13,423 nucleotides of DNA from Sergeia podlipaevii (lineage: Eukaryota; Euglenozoa; Kinetoplastea; Trypanosomatida; Trypanosomatidae). The stretch is taken from the NCBI GenBank assembly GCA_030849805.1, contig JASANZ010001752.1:1-13423 (forward strand), given 5' to 3'. Each line of letters begins with the position of its first letter. Within the stretch, counting starts at the first letter, position 1. The translations under genes and the position numbers were made by a program. This document shows, piece after piece, positions 1 to 7,588 of this stretch. Below the pieces are notes generated by a model, which did not search any database, had not been told where the DNA came from, and worked only from the letters and a program-made list of their open reading frames with translations.

Positions 1-727
1 GTGTGGGTGTGTATGTGGAGGGAGTGTGGAGGTATAGTTATGAAATCAAAGAGAGTAAAGAAGAGTAGGGGAAAATGTTATTGAAATTAAATGAGGTATG
101 AAACCGAGAGGGAGCTATTTTTTTCATGTTTCGATGAAGTCATTTGAAATAAAAAAAGGAGTTTTGTTGTTGTTGTTACGAGTACCAACGCAGGTACTGA
201 AGCACGATTGTGTACCAGAAAGCAAAGATAGAAGAAAGACATGTTGTACATATTTAGACTGCTTTGCTTTTGGGTGTTTCACTCATCTTTCTCGAGAAGA
301 AAACGTAGTTTAGGCACAAGAGGTGCCCTCCTTTAGTTCTCTTTGCACTAGCGAAACATAGGTCGTTAGAAGATGAAGGAAGGCATTGGTGGAGAAACAG
401 CGAGAGCAGGTTTCAGGTAATATGTGATGACAATAGTTAAGAGGTAGTTGAGACTAGGTAGCGAGCGGATAATTGATAGTTTCATTTCTACAAACAAATT
501 GTCTCGTAGCTTCTCCTAGTGAGAGAGGCAGAAGAAAATGATGCACCACAACGGAACGCAAAAAGAACCAGGAGAAACGCGAAGAGGTCAGCAGCACATG
601 AGTATAAGGTGTGTACACACTCTCCCGTCTCTCATTAATTAGCAGTGTTCTCTCTCTGTATCTTCTTTCGGTTTGTATTTCCCTTCAACCCCTTCCTCAA
701 GTATGCTATTTTTTTTTTTCTTCTTCT
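1..727. other. Spacer downstream of the 828-aa gene (3' flank)
   Basis: No convincing gene is seen in these 727 bases. On the minus strand this is the 3' untranslated region of the 828-aa gene followed by the spacer to the next gene beyond the left edge. The plus strand at about 639-729 is pyrimidine-rich, so the mRNA is purine-rich just after the stop codon. Near the left edge, 48-75 is almost all purine on the plus strand, a sense-strand pyrimidine tract that could belong to the splice acceptor of the next gene. No AG follows it before the window ends, so that acceptor would lie outside. A 71-codon plus-strand frame at 98-313 has no splice signal and no recognisable domain, and I do not call it. 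Confidence 0.6.
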
Positions 728-3214
728 TCAAAGTGGTAGCAAGACGCTAAGCGCCGCTGCAGCATCAGGGTCAATATGTTGCTGAATCTCCAGTAACTTT
801 TGCTTTGTCATGGCAAGAAAAATATGATAGTCCTGAGGGGTAACTGGCTGCAGTTCTCCTCGCGGAAAGAGGGGAAGAAGTGCCTCTGCGGAATGCGCGT
901 CGCCATGTGTTGCGGTCAGCGCTGGCTGCTCATCTTGAATGCCAGGGATGGCAAAACGCAAGTGCATCAGTTCCGTTGGCTGCGGTACGACGTCAGAGCT
1001 ATCTGTGCTGAGGGCACGAAGTCCATGCAGAAACTTCAGCAGCCGCGGCCAGTGAACTGTGTACCTCGCCGCACCTGCAATACGACAGGAGAGAGGAGAA
1101 GAAGGAGAGAGGAAGTGATACTGTGAAGTTGTCGACCCCGTCGACGCTGTTGCGGCACTGAAAGTAGTAGCATTAGCGACGTGTGCGGCAGATGCAACAG
1201 GAAAGTTTTCCTGTTGCACAGTGGGTGGTGGTGGTGCTATGCTGAGAGCCTTTATTGACTTTCCAATCTGCTGGGCCTTTGGAGCAGCAGAAGATGCTGT
1301 GGCGTCTGCGGCAACCTCTCCATTCATAGCACCAAATCTAGCAACAGCAGCAGTACTGGTTGTGGTAGCTAAGATAGCTGACGCATCAAGAGCTGCTTGA
1401 GCCGAGAGAGAGCCACCTGTCACGGCAACGGTAAGAGGGTTGGTCGGGACGCTACTCATGCTACTGCTCAGCGGCCCGCTCGTCACTCCAGCGACAACTC
1501 TAGGAGAAGAAGTACCCGCTGCGGCAGCCCCAGTTGGCACCACCAACCCAGGCATCATCACAGAAAGAAACTGCTGCGCCGAGCCAGAAGAGAAACTCTC
1601 CACCAGCTCCATGCCACTTCCCGTGGAGCCTAAGGAGACTACTCGTTTAAAGTTGAACTCGTCCATGTCCTCGCCACCCTGTCTGCTTGTGGAAGAAGTG
1701 CCATGCAATGAAAGACTATAAGAGCGAGGATGGTAATAGGAGCTTATCGGTCTCGCGGGCCCTGTGCTGGTGACGATCGCCCCCGTCAAGCCTCCGCCCG
1801 CCGTGGCTGTCCCGCCGATACTTCGGTTACCGCTACTAGTGCCTACCGTATTTGGCACCTTCCCACCGCCACCGCCAGTGGCTGAAAGTGTTGGCGAAGC
1901 AAGTGGAGACTGCATAAGAATGATGCTCTGCGTATTGCTAACGGGTACCTCGAGCCGATGGGGTCGACGAAGCAAGCTAGAGCTTCGCGAAAAGGCTGCT
2001 GCGTTCTCAATGTCATGCTGTGAAGGCTGACCACCACTGCGCCCCGTCCTGCCGCTACTGTTGGGATTGCTAACCCCGCCACTACTAGCGTTATCATCAC
2101 TACCTCTTGCAGCAGCAGCAGCAGCAGCAGCAGCAACTGGTGCAGTCGTTTTCATGCATGATGGCGGCGCAACAAGACTCTCCCTGCCCGTCGGTACCTG
2201 CTGGGATGACACTGAAGTCGGCGAGGAGAAAGCAGGAGGAGGAAGAGGGGCAGCTGTAGTGGTTGACTTGAAGAAGGTCACCCCTTTTTCCACCGTCCTG
2301 GCCTCCGCACCGCCGGCATCGTCCACAGCAAAAGTAGCAGTAGCAACCAACTCTCCCTCGCCTCTGCTGTGCCTACTGACGGACGGCTCCACATCGCCAT
2401 CGTAGCAGGTGCCACCACTAACCGCTGTCGCCGCTGTTGTGATGGTTGGCGATGTGCTGAATGTTCCAGAGGGAGCACTGCTACAGGCAATGGAAATAGT
2501 GTCTGTCACGATCGCAGAGAGCTTCGTATCAAGTGGTTGAGGTACAGAGACCACGGTAGATGATGACAGAGGCACTGTCGTTGCTTTGGGTGGTACTTGC
2601 GGCGAGGTAGTGGTGCTGGCAGCAGCAATAGCAGCGGTGCTGTGAGTAGCAATAAAGGCGGTAAGCACCGCAATATCCTCCACCATCTCGCCCATGAGCA
2701 GCACTAAACGACTTCGCTCAAACTCAGAAAACATAGGAGCAGCGAACGCCGCCCCATCTGCAGAGTGCGTATTTTGATTGGAGGACGCCATAAACCCCCT
2801 GCTGCTGCCGCGGCACGTAGCACTAGCTGCTGTCCCGCTATTAAATAAATGTGTCTCTGCTTCCTCCCCTCCCTGAAAGGGCCTGCCGCGTCCAAAGGGG
2901 TCCGCGTCGCCGTACATGAAGGAAATCTCACCCGACGATGAAGCGGACATGACGGAAGTGAAATCCCCTGCATTTTGAAAGCTACCCTGGCATGGCGACC
3001 CTGACGTCTGTCGTGCTGCCGGTGCGCTCTGATTTGTTACTGGTGAGCCTTTATCCTTGCTGATTGACGCCATGTCTGGGCATACCACGCCCTGTAGACG
3101 AGAAAGCTTCTCATAAAGGTCCTCTACGCATGCAAGCGCTTCCTCAACTGTTAAATGATCGCAATTTGGGCTATCCAAGGTACCTGACGACGGTACCGTG
3201 CCTAGCCACGCCAT
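728..3214 (-). CDS. Hypothetical 828-aa low-complexity protein, kinetoplastid type
   Basis: I do not recognise this protein. The frame runs uninterrupted from ATG at 3214 to TGA at 728-730. An in-frame TGA lies five codons before the ATG, inside the candidate leader, so this is the first usable Met in the frame. About 70% of the protein is Ser/Thr/Ala/Gly/Pro-rich and probably disordered, including an alanine run near residues 361-369 and Gly runs near 447-451 and 473-475. Three parts look more ordered: residues 21-44 (acidic, helical), residues 163-200 (hydrophobic and helical, but broken by Glu and Asp, so not a clear membrane span), and the last 110 residues (717-828). That C-terminal part has aromatic and aliphatic spacing typical of a folded helical domain. 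A basic patch at 410-421 (SLLRRPHRLE) is flanked by serines and could be a phosphorylation or docking site; this is inference. No signal peptide, transmembrane helix or catalytic motif is evident. It is the last of three genes in the same transcription direction. Confidence 0.87.
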   Translation of the reverse strand: MAWLGTVPSSGTLDSPNCDHLTVEEALACVEDLYEKLSRLQGVVCPDMASISKDKGSPVTNQSAPAARQTSGSPCQGSFQNAGDFTSVMSASSSGEISFMYGDADPFGRGRPFQGGEEAETHLFNSGTAASATCRGSSRGFMASSNQNTHSADGAAFAAPMFSEFERSRLVLLMGEMVEDIAVLTAFIATHSTAAIAAASTTTSPQVPPKATTVPLSSSTVVSVPQPLDTKLSAIVTDTISIACSSAPSGTFSTSPTITTAATAVSGGTCYDGDVEPSVSRHSRGEGELVATATFAVDDAGGAEARTVEKGVTFFKSTTTAAPLPPPAFSSPTSVSSQQVPTGRESLVAPPSCMKTTAPVAAAAAAAAARGSDDNASSGGVSNPNSSGRTGRSGGQPSQHDIENAAAFSRSSSLLRRPHRLEVPVSNTQSIILMQSPLASPTLSATGGGGGKVPNTVGTSSGNRSIGGTATAGGGLTGAIVTSTGPARPISSYYHPRSYSLSLHGTSSTSRQGGEDMDEFNFKRVVSLGSTGSGMELVESFSSGSAQQFLSVMMPGLVVPTGAAAAGTSSPRVVAGVTSGPLSSSMSSVPTNPLTVAVTGGSLSAQAALDASAILATTTSTAAVARFGAMNGEVAADATASSAAPKAQQIGKSIKALSIAPPPPTVQQENFPVASAAHVANATTFSAATASTGSTTSQYHFLSPSSPLSCRIAGAARYTVHWPRLLKFLHGLRALSTDSSDVVPQPTELMHLRFAIPGIQDEQPALTATHGDAHSAEALLPLFPRGELQPVTPQDYHIFLAMTKQKLLEIQQHIDPDAAAALSVLLPL
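2108..2134 (-). repeat. GCA/TGC trinucleotide repeat coding for poly-Ala
   Basis: About nine GCN-type repeats encode the alanine run at residues 361-369 of the 828-aa protein. The nearly pure triplet array is prone to length change by slippage, which would change alanine number without shifting the frame. Confidence 0.85.
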
Positions 3215-3233
3215 ACAGAGGAATAATCAAGAA

Positions 3234-3265
3234 CTAATAAAGGAAAGAGGGGTGAAATTTAAACA
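3234..3265 (-). promoter_or_regulatory. Proximal candidate trans-splice acceptor of the 828-aa gene
   Basis: On the minus strand a CT-rich stretch (complement of roughly 3241-3257, with a few interruptions) is followed by TTAG, with the AG at 3234-3235. Use of this site would give a 19-nt leader before the ATG at 3214. The tract is short and impure compared with the next candidate at 3399, so it may be a minor site. Confidence 0.4.
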
Positions 3266-3398
3266 AAAGAAAAAGAAGGATTTCTCGCTTTAGTTGCAGC
3301 TCACTATTACTATTATTATTTTGCGGCTACTGTGTAGATAATCAGTAGATACTTGCCCACACGCACAGCTAGCTATATAGCCGCGTCCTACACTGCAC

Positions 3399-3447
3399 CT
3401 TTGTGAATAATCAAAAATTAAGAGAAAAAGAAAAAAAGAAAAGAAAG
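3399..3447 (-). promoter_or_regulatory. Main candidate trans-splice acceptor of the 828-aa gene
   Basis: The plus strand at about 3420-3446 is an almost uninterrupted purine run, so the sense strand carries a pyrimidine tract of about 26 nt. The first AG downstream of it is at 3399-3400. Use of this site gives a leader of about 184 nt that contains no ATG. I favour it over the T18 tract at 3747-3764, whose leader would carry at least three upstream ATGs. Confidence 0.55.
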
Positions 3448-3675
3448 TGAGGAGCTGTGGCGCGTATGAGCGGAATGCTCCCACAAACGGTTTCTTTTCT
3501 CCCTCTCTTAAATTCAATTCTGCTACTGCTATTACGTTGCTACTAGCAATAGTGCAAGCAATGTCTTTTTTTTTTAGGTGCAACACAAAAGATATGAAAG
3601 TATCAAAGAAAAAGAAGAAGAGTCAATAGAGAGTCCATCAGTAACATTGTGGTTTTGTACTTCGTCTTGCTCAGA

Positions 3676-3694
3676 ATATATATATATATATATA
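3676..3694. repeat. (TA)n microsatellite
   Basis: This is a pure alternating AT run of about 19 bp in the KU70 3' flank. It is one of several (TA)n tracts in the spacers of this window; none occurs inside a gene. Confidence 0.9.
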
Positions 3695-3742
3695 CGAAGA
3701 AGGATCCCCATCTTTACAATCTCTTATTGTCTATCAGTTGAA

Positions 3743-3764
3743 CTGCAAAAAAAAAAAAAAAAAA
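3743..3764 (-). promoter_or_regulatory. T18-GCAG acceptor-like element (distal)
   Basis: An A18 run on the plus strand (3747-3764) reads as T18 followed directly by GCAG on the sense strand, with the AG at 3743-3744. By motif alone this is a good acceptor, but it lies about 530 nt from the downstream ATG. A leader starting here would contain ATGs at about 3636-3638, 3645-3647 and 3709-3712. It may be an alternative acceptor, or may only help specify KU70 polyadenylation, which in trypanosomatids is coupled to downstream splice signals. Confidence 0.35.
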
Positions 3765-3815
3765 TCATTCTCAAAAGCGCGCAAAGAAATAAATACTTAA
3801 AAATATGAATAGCGG

Positions 3816-3831
3816 TTTTTTTTAAAAAAAA
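3816..3831. repeat. T8A8 perfect palindrome in an A/T-tract cluster
   Basis: Eight T are followed by eight A, with a further A8 run a few bases on and an A18 run about 50 bp away. Such phased A-tracts favour curved DNA. The site is in the KU70 3' flank, and no function is shown by the sequence. Confidence 0.8.
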
Positions 3832-3941
3832 GTATAAAAAAAATGGCAATCCTCCTACGGTAAATAGATAAAATAATGCAATAAATAAACATACTCGGTG
3901 AGAAAATGGAGCAGCTTCATCCTCTGGCTCTCTAGGCACTA

Positions 3942-6695
3942 TTACTTCTCCTTCTTCACTTTTACAAAGGCGGTTTTGGCAGCTTCGATCAGCTCGTCCT
4001 TCTTCTTCGCGCCACCACCACTCGCCTTGGCCATCTTGAGATACTCCCGCAGTTGTGCCACTGTGAGCTTGTGCCAAGCGTTGCGCTCCGCCGCATCTCT
4101 CACCACGTCCACGAGCGTCTCTACGCCATCTTCAGACTTCACGTCACCCACGCACCGCTTTTGTGATAGCGGTACGGCCCCGCCGTCTTCTGTGTCTTCC
4201 GTTGTGTTGGCGCGGGGTCGACGTTGCGCTGCACTAGCACCAGTAGTAGAGCGAGGCTGAGGACATAGTGCATCTGCGTCGTAGTCCTTCTGGAGCACGA
4301 GTGTGTTAAACTGATGAAAAAGATCCCTATACCGAGCCATGCCTTCTTCATCAGGTAGAGTCCAGTCCACTGCTCGCTCTCGCTTGACCGTAAGTTCGCT
4401 CTGTTGCCGCTGCTCCTCCTTTCCCAGCCCTCCTTCTTCGTTTTCGTCTTGCTCCATCGCTATACGGCGCAGCGCAAGGTCCTGTAAGGATTGATACACG
4501 ATCTGCAAGGAGGGATTGGGCACAGCCGCGATATCGTACGGCACCGTAAGACTGTTCACGAGAGACTTAGCCAACGCCACATCCGATGCTGAAACATTGG
4601 CCTCTGAAGAGCCGGGCTCCGGCAAGGCAGTTGCGCCTTTGACAGCAATGGTGGTCTCCGCAAGCACAGGAACAGAACGAATGTCATCGGCGTAGGGGAG
4701 GGGGACCATGTAGAAACCAAGGCCATCCGCGGGCAAGCTCGTCTCAGGGGCAATAATAGTGGCAGGCAGAGCAGAAGCAGTCGTACTAGAAATCAACGAA
4801 GAGGATGGAGGCGAAGGTACGAGAGCCACCAGCCGTGGCGCAGACCCCTTGCGCATCAAGTACTGGGCAATCGCTACCTTGCCTTGACGCCGAAGGGTTC
4901 GCGCCAGTAGAACAAACAGCCTCAAAGCCGCGGCCCCACCTTGTCGCAGATTCGCGTGAACGAAAGAGCAGCGCTTCACAATGTGTTTGTGTTGAATAAT
5001 GTCTTCATAGCGCTTGAAGCACACGATAGAGAGACCCGGGCTCGCGCCGCCAGCTGCCACCTCTACGATCTTCGCTCGCTCCGCCGGCGTAAAGGTAAGG
5101 GAGGTACCACCGACTGGTACGGAGTAGCGCACCTCGTCTGCTTGCACCTCGCGCTGTCTACGACTTTCAATGTTCTCGCCTCGACCATCAGCATCGCAGC
5201 CACCATCGCCATCAGCTTCGTCCTCGTTCCCGTCTGGGCCTTTCATAGCAGCGCCAAAAGATAGTTTTGCCGCCAAGTGCGCTTTCCGTTTAATGAGAGC
5301 ATTTGTCGATGCCTCCAGCCACTCCGTCGAAGGAGGCGACGCAGGCATCAGCGGCGTGTACACGCTCACCGCAATGGTTGGCACTGTTCCACCGTCCGCG
5401 CGCATGCCGATAGTAAGCGCACAGTTGAGAAATGGACGTTGAGGGTGCACCTTGCGACGCACTGCATCCAGTAGATCTTGAAAGGAGTGCATAGCATTCA
5501 CATACACCGCCCCACCGTACGCACCCGGCGCGCTGCCACAAGCACCAGAGCCGGCGGTATGGCCGCCGTTATTCATATTAATGGAAGAGGCACCACTGAA
5601 GCTCCCGGTAGCGGCGTAGCGCGCTGCGTCCTGCATGAGAGGCTCCCAGAAGCGGGACTTGTTAAATGTAAACTTGGTAGCAACAGTACTAGCGCTGGTC
5701 GTGGCTTGTGCTGCCGTGGTGGAGGTAGGATCTAGCGCCACATGTGCAGGGACGGAGCTTCCACCTCCGCCTCCAAAACCAGCGGCAGCAGTAGCACTCG
5801 AAAAAATGCTGGCTGGCGCGGCAGCGGAGCCTCCGCTCTCGGCTGAGGTGGTGCCAGTACGAGTAGTGGAGACAGCAGCGGAAGGAGCCGTAGAAATGCT
5901 GCCGTCGTCGTTGCACAGTGCAAAAACCTCCAGTGCCACGTCCGCCTCACGCAGGTCCCTTGCTCTTGCAGCGCAGCGGTCATGCTCCAGCGCATCACCC
6001 CGGGTAGGGTCATCATCGTTAGTAAAAACGAAAACACGGCGGTACTTGATAGTGTTAGAGCGAAGGTTAAGAAACATGTGCTGCGCTGCCCATAGCGCAT
6101 CACTCAGAGCACAGGAACTCTTCCCCGTCGCTGACCCTTCTCGAGGCTGTGCGTGACCAATCCTTTCCATAAAGTCCGTGTACGCCTCCGAGATGGGGTC
6201 CCCAGCGGCCTCCAGCTGCTCTACTACTTGTACGCTGTCCGCCCCAAGGGTGCCGAATGGCTGCACAATATAGATGCCGGGAAAGTCGTAAATGTTGTGC
6301 TTGGTGGCTGTGTTGTAGAACCCTAGCGCCAACACGTCCTTATCATTGGTGATTACCTTCTCTTGATAGAGCTTCAGAATACACTGCAATGCTTGACTGA
6401 AAGCAGTGGCACTAGCCGTCTTATGAGCCTCCTCAGCGGAGGAAGATGATTTCACCCCCAGCCCCTCTAGCTTCACCGCAGCAGTAGCCTCCTCATCCTT
6501 TTTCCCCCCTCTTCCTCTTGCTGCTGTTGGAGGAGGAATGAACATTTCTGCACGGCAGTCAACAAGGCAAAGGACGGCGTCACGCTCCACACGCTGCATA
6601 AGAAGAGCGCGTCGTTCCTCCATATCCATGTCACCGCCCTCACCCATGACCCCCGTGGAGCCCGCTACGGATTCTAGCCAGTCTGCGTAGTCCAT
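3942..6695 (-). CDS. KU70: Ku70 DNA end-binding subunit (Ku autoantigen p70 homologue)
   Basis: Ku70 pairs with Ku80 to form a ring that threads onto DNA double-strand ends in the nucleus. In trypanosomatids Ku is known mainly for telomere maintenance, as canonical ligase IV end joining appears to be missing. The domains run in family order. The vWA-like N-terminal domain spans about 37-262, with the hydrophobic strand around VLCLVDCRAEMF (41-52), the DVLALGFYNT strand (120-129) and VFVFTNDDDP (221-230). The Ku core spans about 405-700, including RLVALVPSPP (621-630) and GFYMVPLPYADD (660-671). The C-terminal arm includes VDWTLPDEEGM (776-786) and extends to about 805. A SAP domain lies at 873-907 (WHKLTVAQLREYL, then KKKDELIEAAKTAF), with a basic tail. 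At 917 aa it is about 300 longer than human Ku70; the excess is Ser/Ala/Gly-rich inserts at 263-340 and 363-400, an acidic one at 484-520, and linkers at 626-656 and 806-870. An in-frame TGA four codons upstream and a nearby splice acceptor fix the start. Confidence 0.96.
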   Translation of the reverse strand: MDYADWLESVAGSTGVMGEGGDMDMEERRALLMQRVERDAVLCLVDCRAEMFIPPPTAARGRGGKKDEEATAAVKLEGLGVKSSSSAEEAHKTASATAFSQALQCILKLYQEKVITNDKDVLALGFYNTATKHNIYDFPGIYIVQPFGTLGADSVQVVEQLEAAGDPISEAYTDFMERIGHAQPREGSATGKSSCALSDALWAAQHMFLNLRSNTIKYRRVFVFTNDDDPTRGDALEHDRCAARARDLREADVALEVFALCNDDGSISTAPSAAVSTTRTGTTSAESGGSAAAPASIFSSATAAAGFGGGGGSSVPAHVALDPTSTTAAQATTSASTVATKFTFNKSRFWEPLMQDAARYAATGSFSGASSINMNNGGHTAGSGACGSAPGAYGGAVYVNAMHSFQDLLDAVRRKVHPQRPFLNCALTIGMRADGGTVPTIAVSVYTPLMPASPPSTEWLEASTNALIKRKAHLAAKLSFGAAMKGPDGNEDEADGDGGCDADGRGENIESRRQREVQADEVRYSVPVGGTSLTFTPAERAKIVEVAAGGASPGLSIVCFKRYEDIIQHKHIVKRCSFVHANLRQGGAAALRLFVLLARTLRRQGKVAIAQYLMRKGSAPRLVALVPSPPSSSLISSTTASALPATIIAPETSLPADGLGFYMVPLPYADDIRSVPVLAETTIAVKGATALPEPGSSEANVSASDVALAKSLVNSLTVPYDIAAVPNPSLQIVYQSLQDLALRRIAMEQDENEEGGLGKEEQRQQSELTVKRERAVDWTLPDEEGMARYRDLFHQFNTLVLQKDYDADALCPQPRSTTGASAAQRRPRANTTEDTEDGGAVPLSQKRCVGDVKSEDGVETLVDVVRDAAERNAWHKLTVAQLREYLKMAKASGGGAKKKDELIEAAKTAFVKVKKEK

Positions 6696-6722
6696 GAGCT
6701 GGGTTCAGTGATGGTACAGACA

Positions 6723-6756
6723 CTAAAGGAGGAAGAAGAAAGAAAGAAGAAAAAAA
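6723..6756 (-). promoter_or_regulatory. KU70 trans-splice acceptor with polypyrimidine tract
   Basis: The plus strand from 6725 to 6756 is 32 consecutive purines, which gives a pure pyrimidine tract on the sense strand ending in TTTAG, with the AG at 6723-6724. The spliced leader would be joined at 6722, giving a 27-nt 5' UTR that includes an in-frame TGA and no ATG. This is the clearest splice acceptor in the window and it supports both the gene start and the kinetoplastid assignment. Confidence 0.82.
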
Positions 6757-6770
6757 TGATAGCACTGCGC

Positions 6771-6803
6771 ACAGACAGACACACACACACAAACACACAC
6801 ACG
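6771..6803. repeat. CA/GT dinucleotide repeat
   Basis: An imperfect (CA)n tract is preceded by CAGA repeats and has one AAA interruption. On the sense strand it reads as GT repeats just upstream of the KU70 polypyrimidine tract, so it would fall in the part removed between the two mature mRNAs. Confidence 0.85.
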
Positions 6804-6962
6804 CTTGCTAATCAGGGTGGATAAAGGACTAGAGAGAGACAGATACTCAATGTTCTATCCTTGTGACACAATAGAATACTGTGTGGGTGTAATGGATGTG
6901 TGTGTTCTAAAAGGTTATTGAGTACAGGAGGATGAGAGATACTCGGCTTTTATTGGTAATGT

Positions 6963-6976
6963 GCATCAAGAGATGC
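6963..6976. repeat. Short stem-loop (5-bp stem, 4-nt loop)
   Basis: GCATC and GATGC flank the loop AAGA. This small hairpin abuts the 38-bp palindrome directly, so the two could fold side by side. It is weak alone and is noted only because of its position. Confidence 0.4.
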
Positions 6977-7014
6977 AAACATATATAAACATATATATAT
7001 GTTTATATATGTTT
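6977..7014. repeat. Perfect 38-bp AT-rich palindrome
   Basis: The left arm is AAAC, ATATAT, AAAC, then ATATA; the right arm is its exact reverse complement, with the centre between 6995 and 6996. There is no unpaired spacer at the centre. In the 3' UTR of the 1747-aa gene it could form a long AU hairpin, and in DNA it could extrude as a cruciform. Part of the symmetry follows automatically from alternating AT; the non-trivial part is the matching pairs of AAAC and GTTT. Confidence 0.85.
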
Positions 7015-7106
7015 ATTTATTTTAAAAAAGAAGAAGCAAAAAGGAGAGATGGATAGCAAAAATGCATAGTAAACTGCAAATAGTAATCTTCATTTTTTCG
7101 CAATAC

Positions 7107-7159
7107 AAGGGAAGGGGAGAAGGAGAAGGACAGAGAAAGAAAGAAAGAAAGAGGAAGAA
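7107..7159 (-). promoter_or_regulatory. Long polypyrimidine tract (GAAA repeats on plus strand)
   Basis: Fifty-three bases are purine on the plus strand except for one C at 7131, including a run of GAAA repeats around 7134-7152. On the sense strand this is the longest near-pure pyrimidine tract in the window. The first AG downstream of it is at 7088-7089. It lies about 380 nt upstream of the KU70 acceptor, in ATG-rich sequence, so it is more likely to act in 3'-end formation of the 1747-aa mRNA, or as an alternative acceptor, than as the main KU70 site. Confidence 0.4.
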
Positions 7160-7298
7160 CAGCACAGCTCCTCATGAGGTCACATGCAGGCTCTGTCTAT
7201 GTTCCATCTCATGATTATTATTATTTTTTTTCCATTAAATGCATTTTACCGTCGCTGTAAAGCATACATAACTGCTATCAAAGTCTATAAATAATGGT

Positions 7299-7327
7299 NA
7301 AAAAGGGGGGGGGGGGGGGGGGGGGGG
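7299..7327. repeat. 23-base G homopolymer next to an ambiguous base (N)
   Basis: Position 7299 is N, followed by five A and then 23 G (7305-7327). On the sense strand this is poly-C within the 3' UTR of the 1747-aa gene. The ambiguous base and the homopolymer make the local length and sequence unreliable. If real, the G strand could form quadruplex structures. Confidence 0.9.
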
Positions 7328-7500
7328 CAGTGTGTGTACATGAGGAACCTCTACCTCTGTTCCCTGCTAAGAGACCATAAGAAAGAAATCCAAATGAAAT
7401 CAACAACAACAACAACAACGAGAAGCAAAAAACAAAAAAAGCAAAGGTGATCATAATCCTTTTTTTCTCTTTCAATAAATACTCCTCTTCCTTTATTCTA

Positions 7501-7525
7501 CATATATGTATATATGTATATATGC
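7501..7525. repeat. TATATGTA tandem repeat
   Basis: An 8-bp unit, TATATGTA, repeats about three times within AT-rich sequence in the 3' flank of the 1747-aa gene. It is similar in composition to the palindrome at 6977-7014 but is not a copy of it. Confidence 0.75.
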
Positions 7526-7588
7526 ATTTCAAAGTAATCTTTAACGCACCACACATGTATATATTTTTTTATGTGCACAGTCAAATTT

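Larger units (their letters stand above)
3215..3941. other. Spacer between KU70 and the 828-aa gene
   Basis: The spacer is 727 bp and AT-rich. On the minus strand it holds the KU70 3' UTR followed by the leader of the 828-aa gene. It contains three separate sense-strand polypyrimidine tracts with a following AG (annotated individually), a (TA)n microsatellite, an A18 run and a T8A8 palindrome. Short frames exist on both strands, but they are made largely of homopolymer codons and none has a domain. No RNA gene was recognised. Confidence 0.7.

Noticed and set aside
98..313. A 71-codon plus-strand frame in the left flank
   Set aside because: It is opposite to the direction of all genes, has no acceptor tract on its own strand and no recognisable domain.
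639..729. Pyrimidine-rich plus-strand tract that looks like a plus-strand splice acceptor
   Set aside because: No plus-strand gene follows; the sequence downstream is the minus-strand 828-aa gene. It is better read as a purine-rich 3' UTR start on the sense strand.
3290..3586. A 98-codon minus-strand frame in the KU70 to 828-aa spacer
   Set aside because: It starts with GTG rather than ATG and consists mainly of homopolymer-derived residues; it lies in the probable leader region.
3747..3764. A18 run considered as a retroposon poly-A tail
   Set aside because: No retroelement body or target-site duplication was found next to it. On the sense strand it reads as T18-GCAG, which fits a splice-type signal better.
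7278..7556. A 92-codon minus-strand frame with a hydrophobic stretch, in the spacer before KU70
   Set aside because: It crosses the N and the G23 run. Its hydrophobic part is translated pyrimidine-rich sequence and its proline run is the homopolymer. The first AG after the pyrimidine block lies downstream of its ATG, so it has no fitting splice acceptor.
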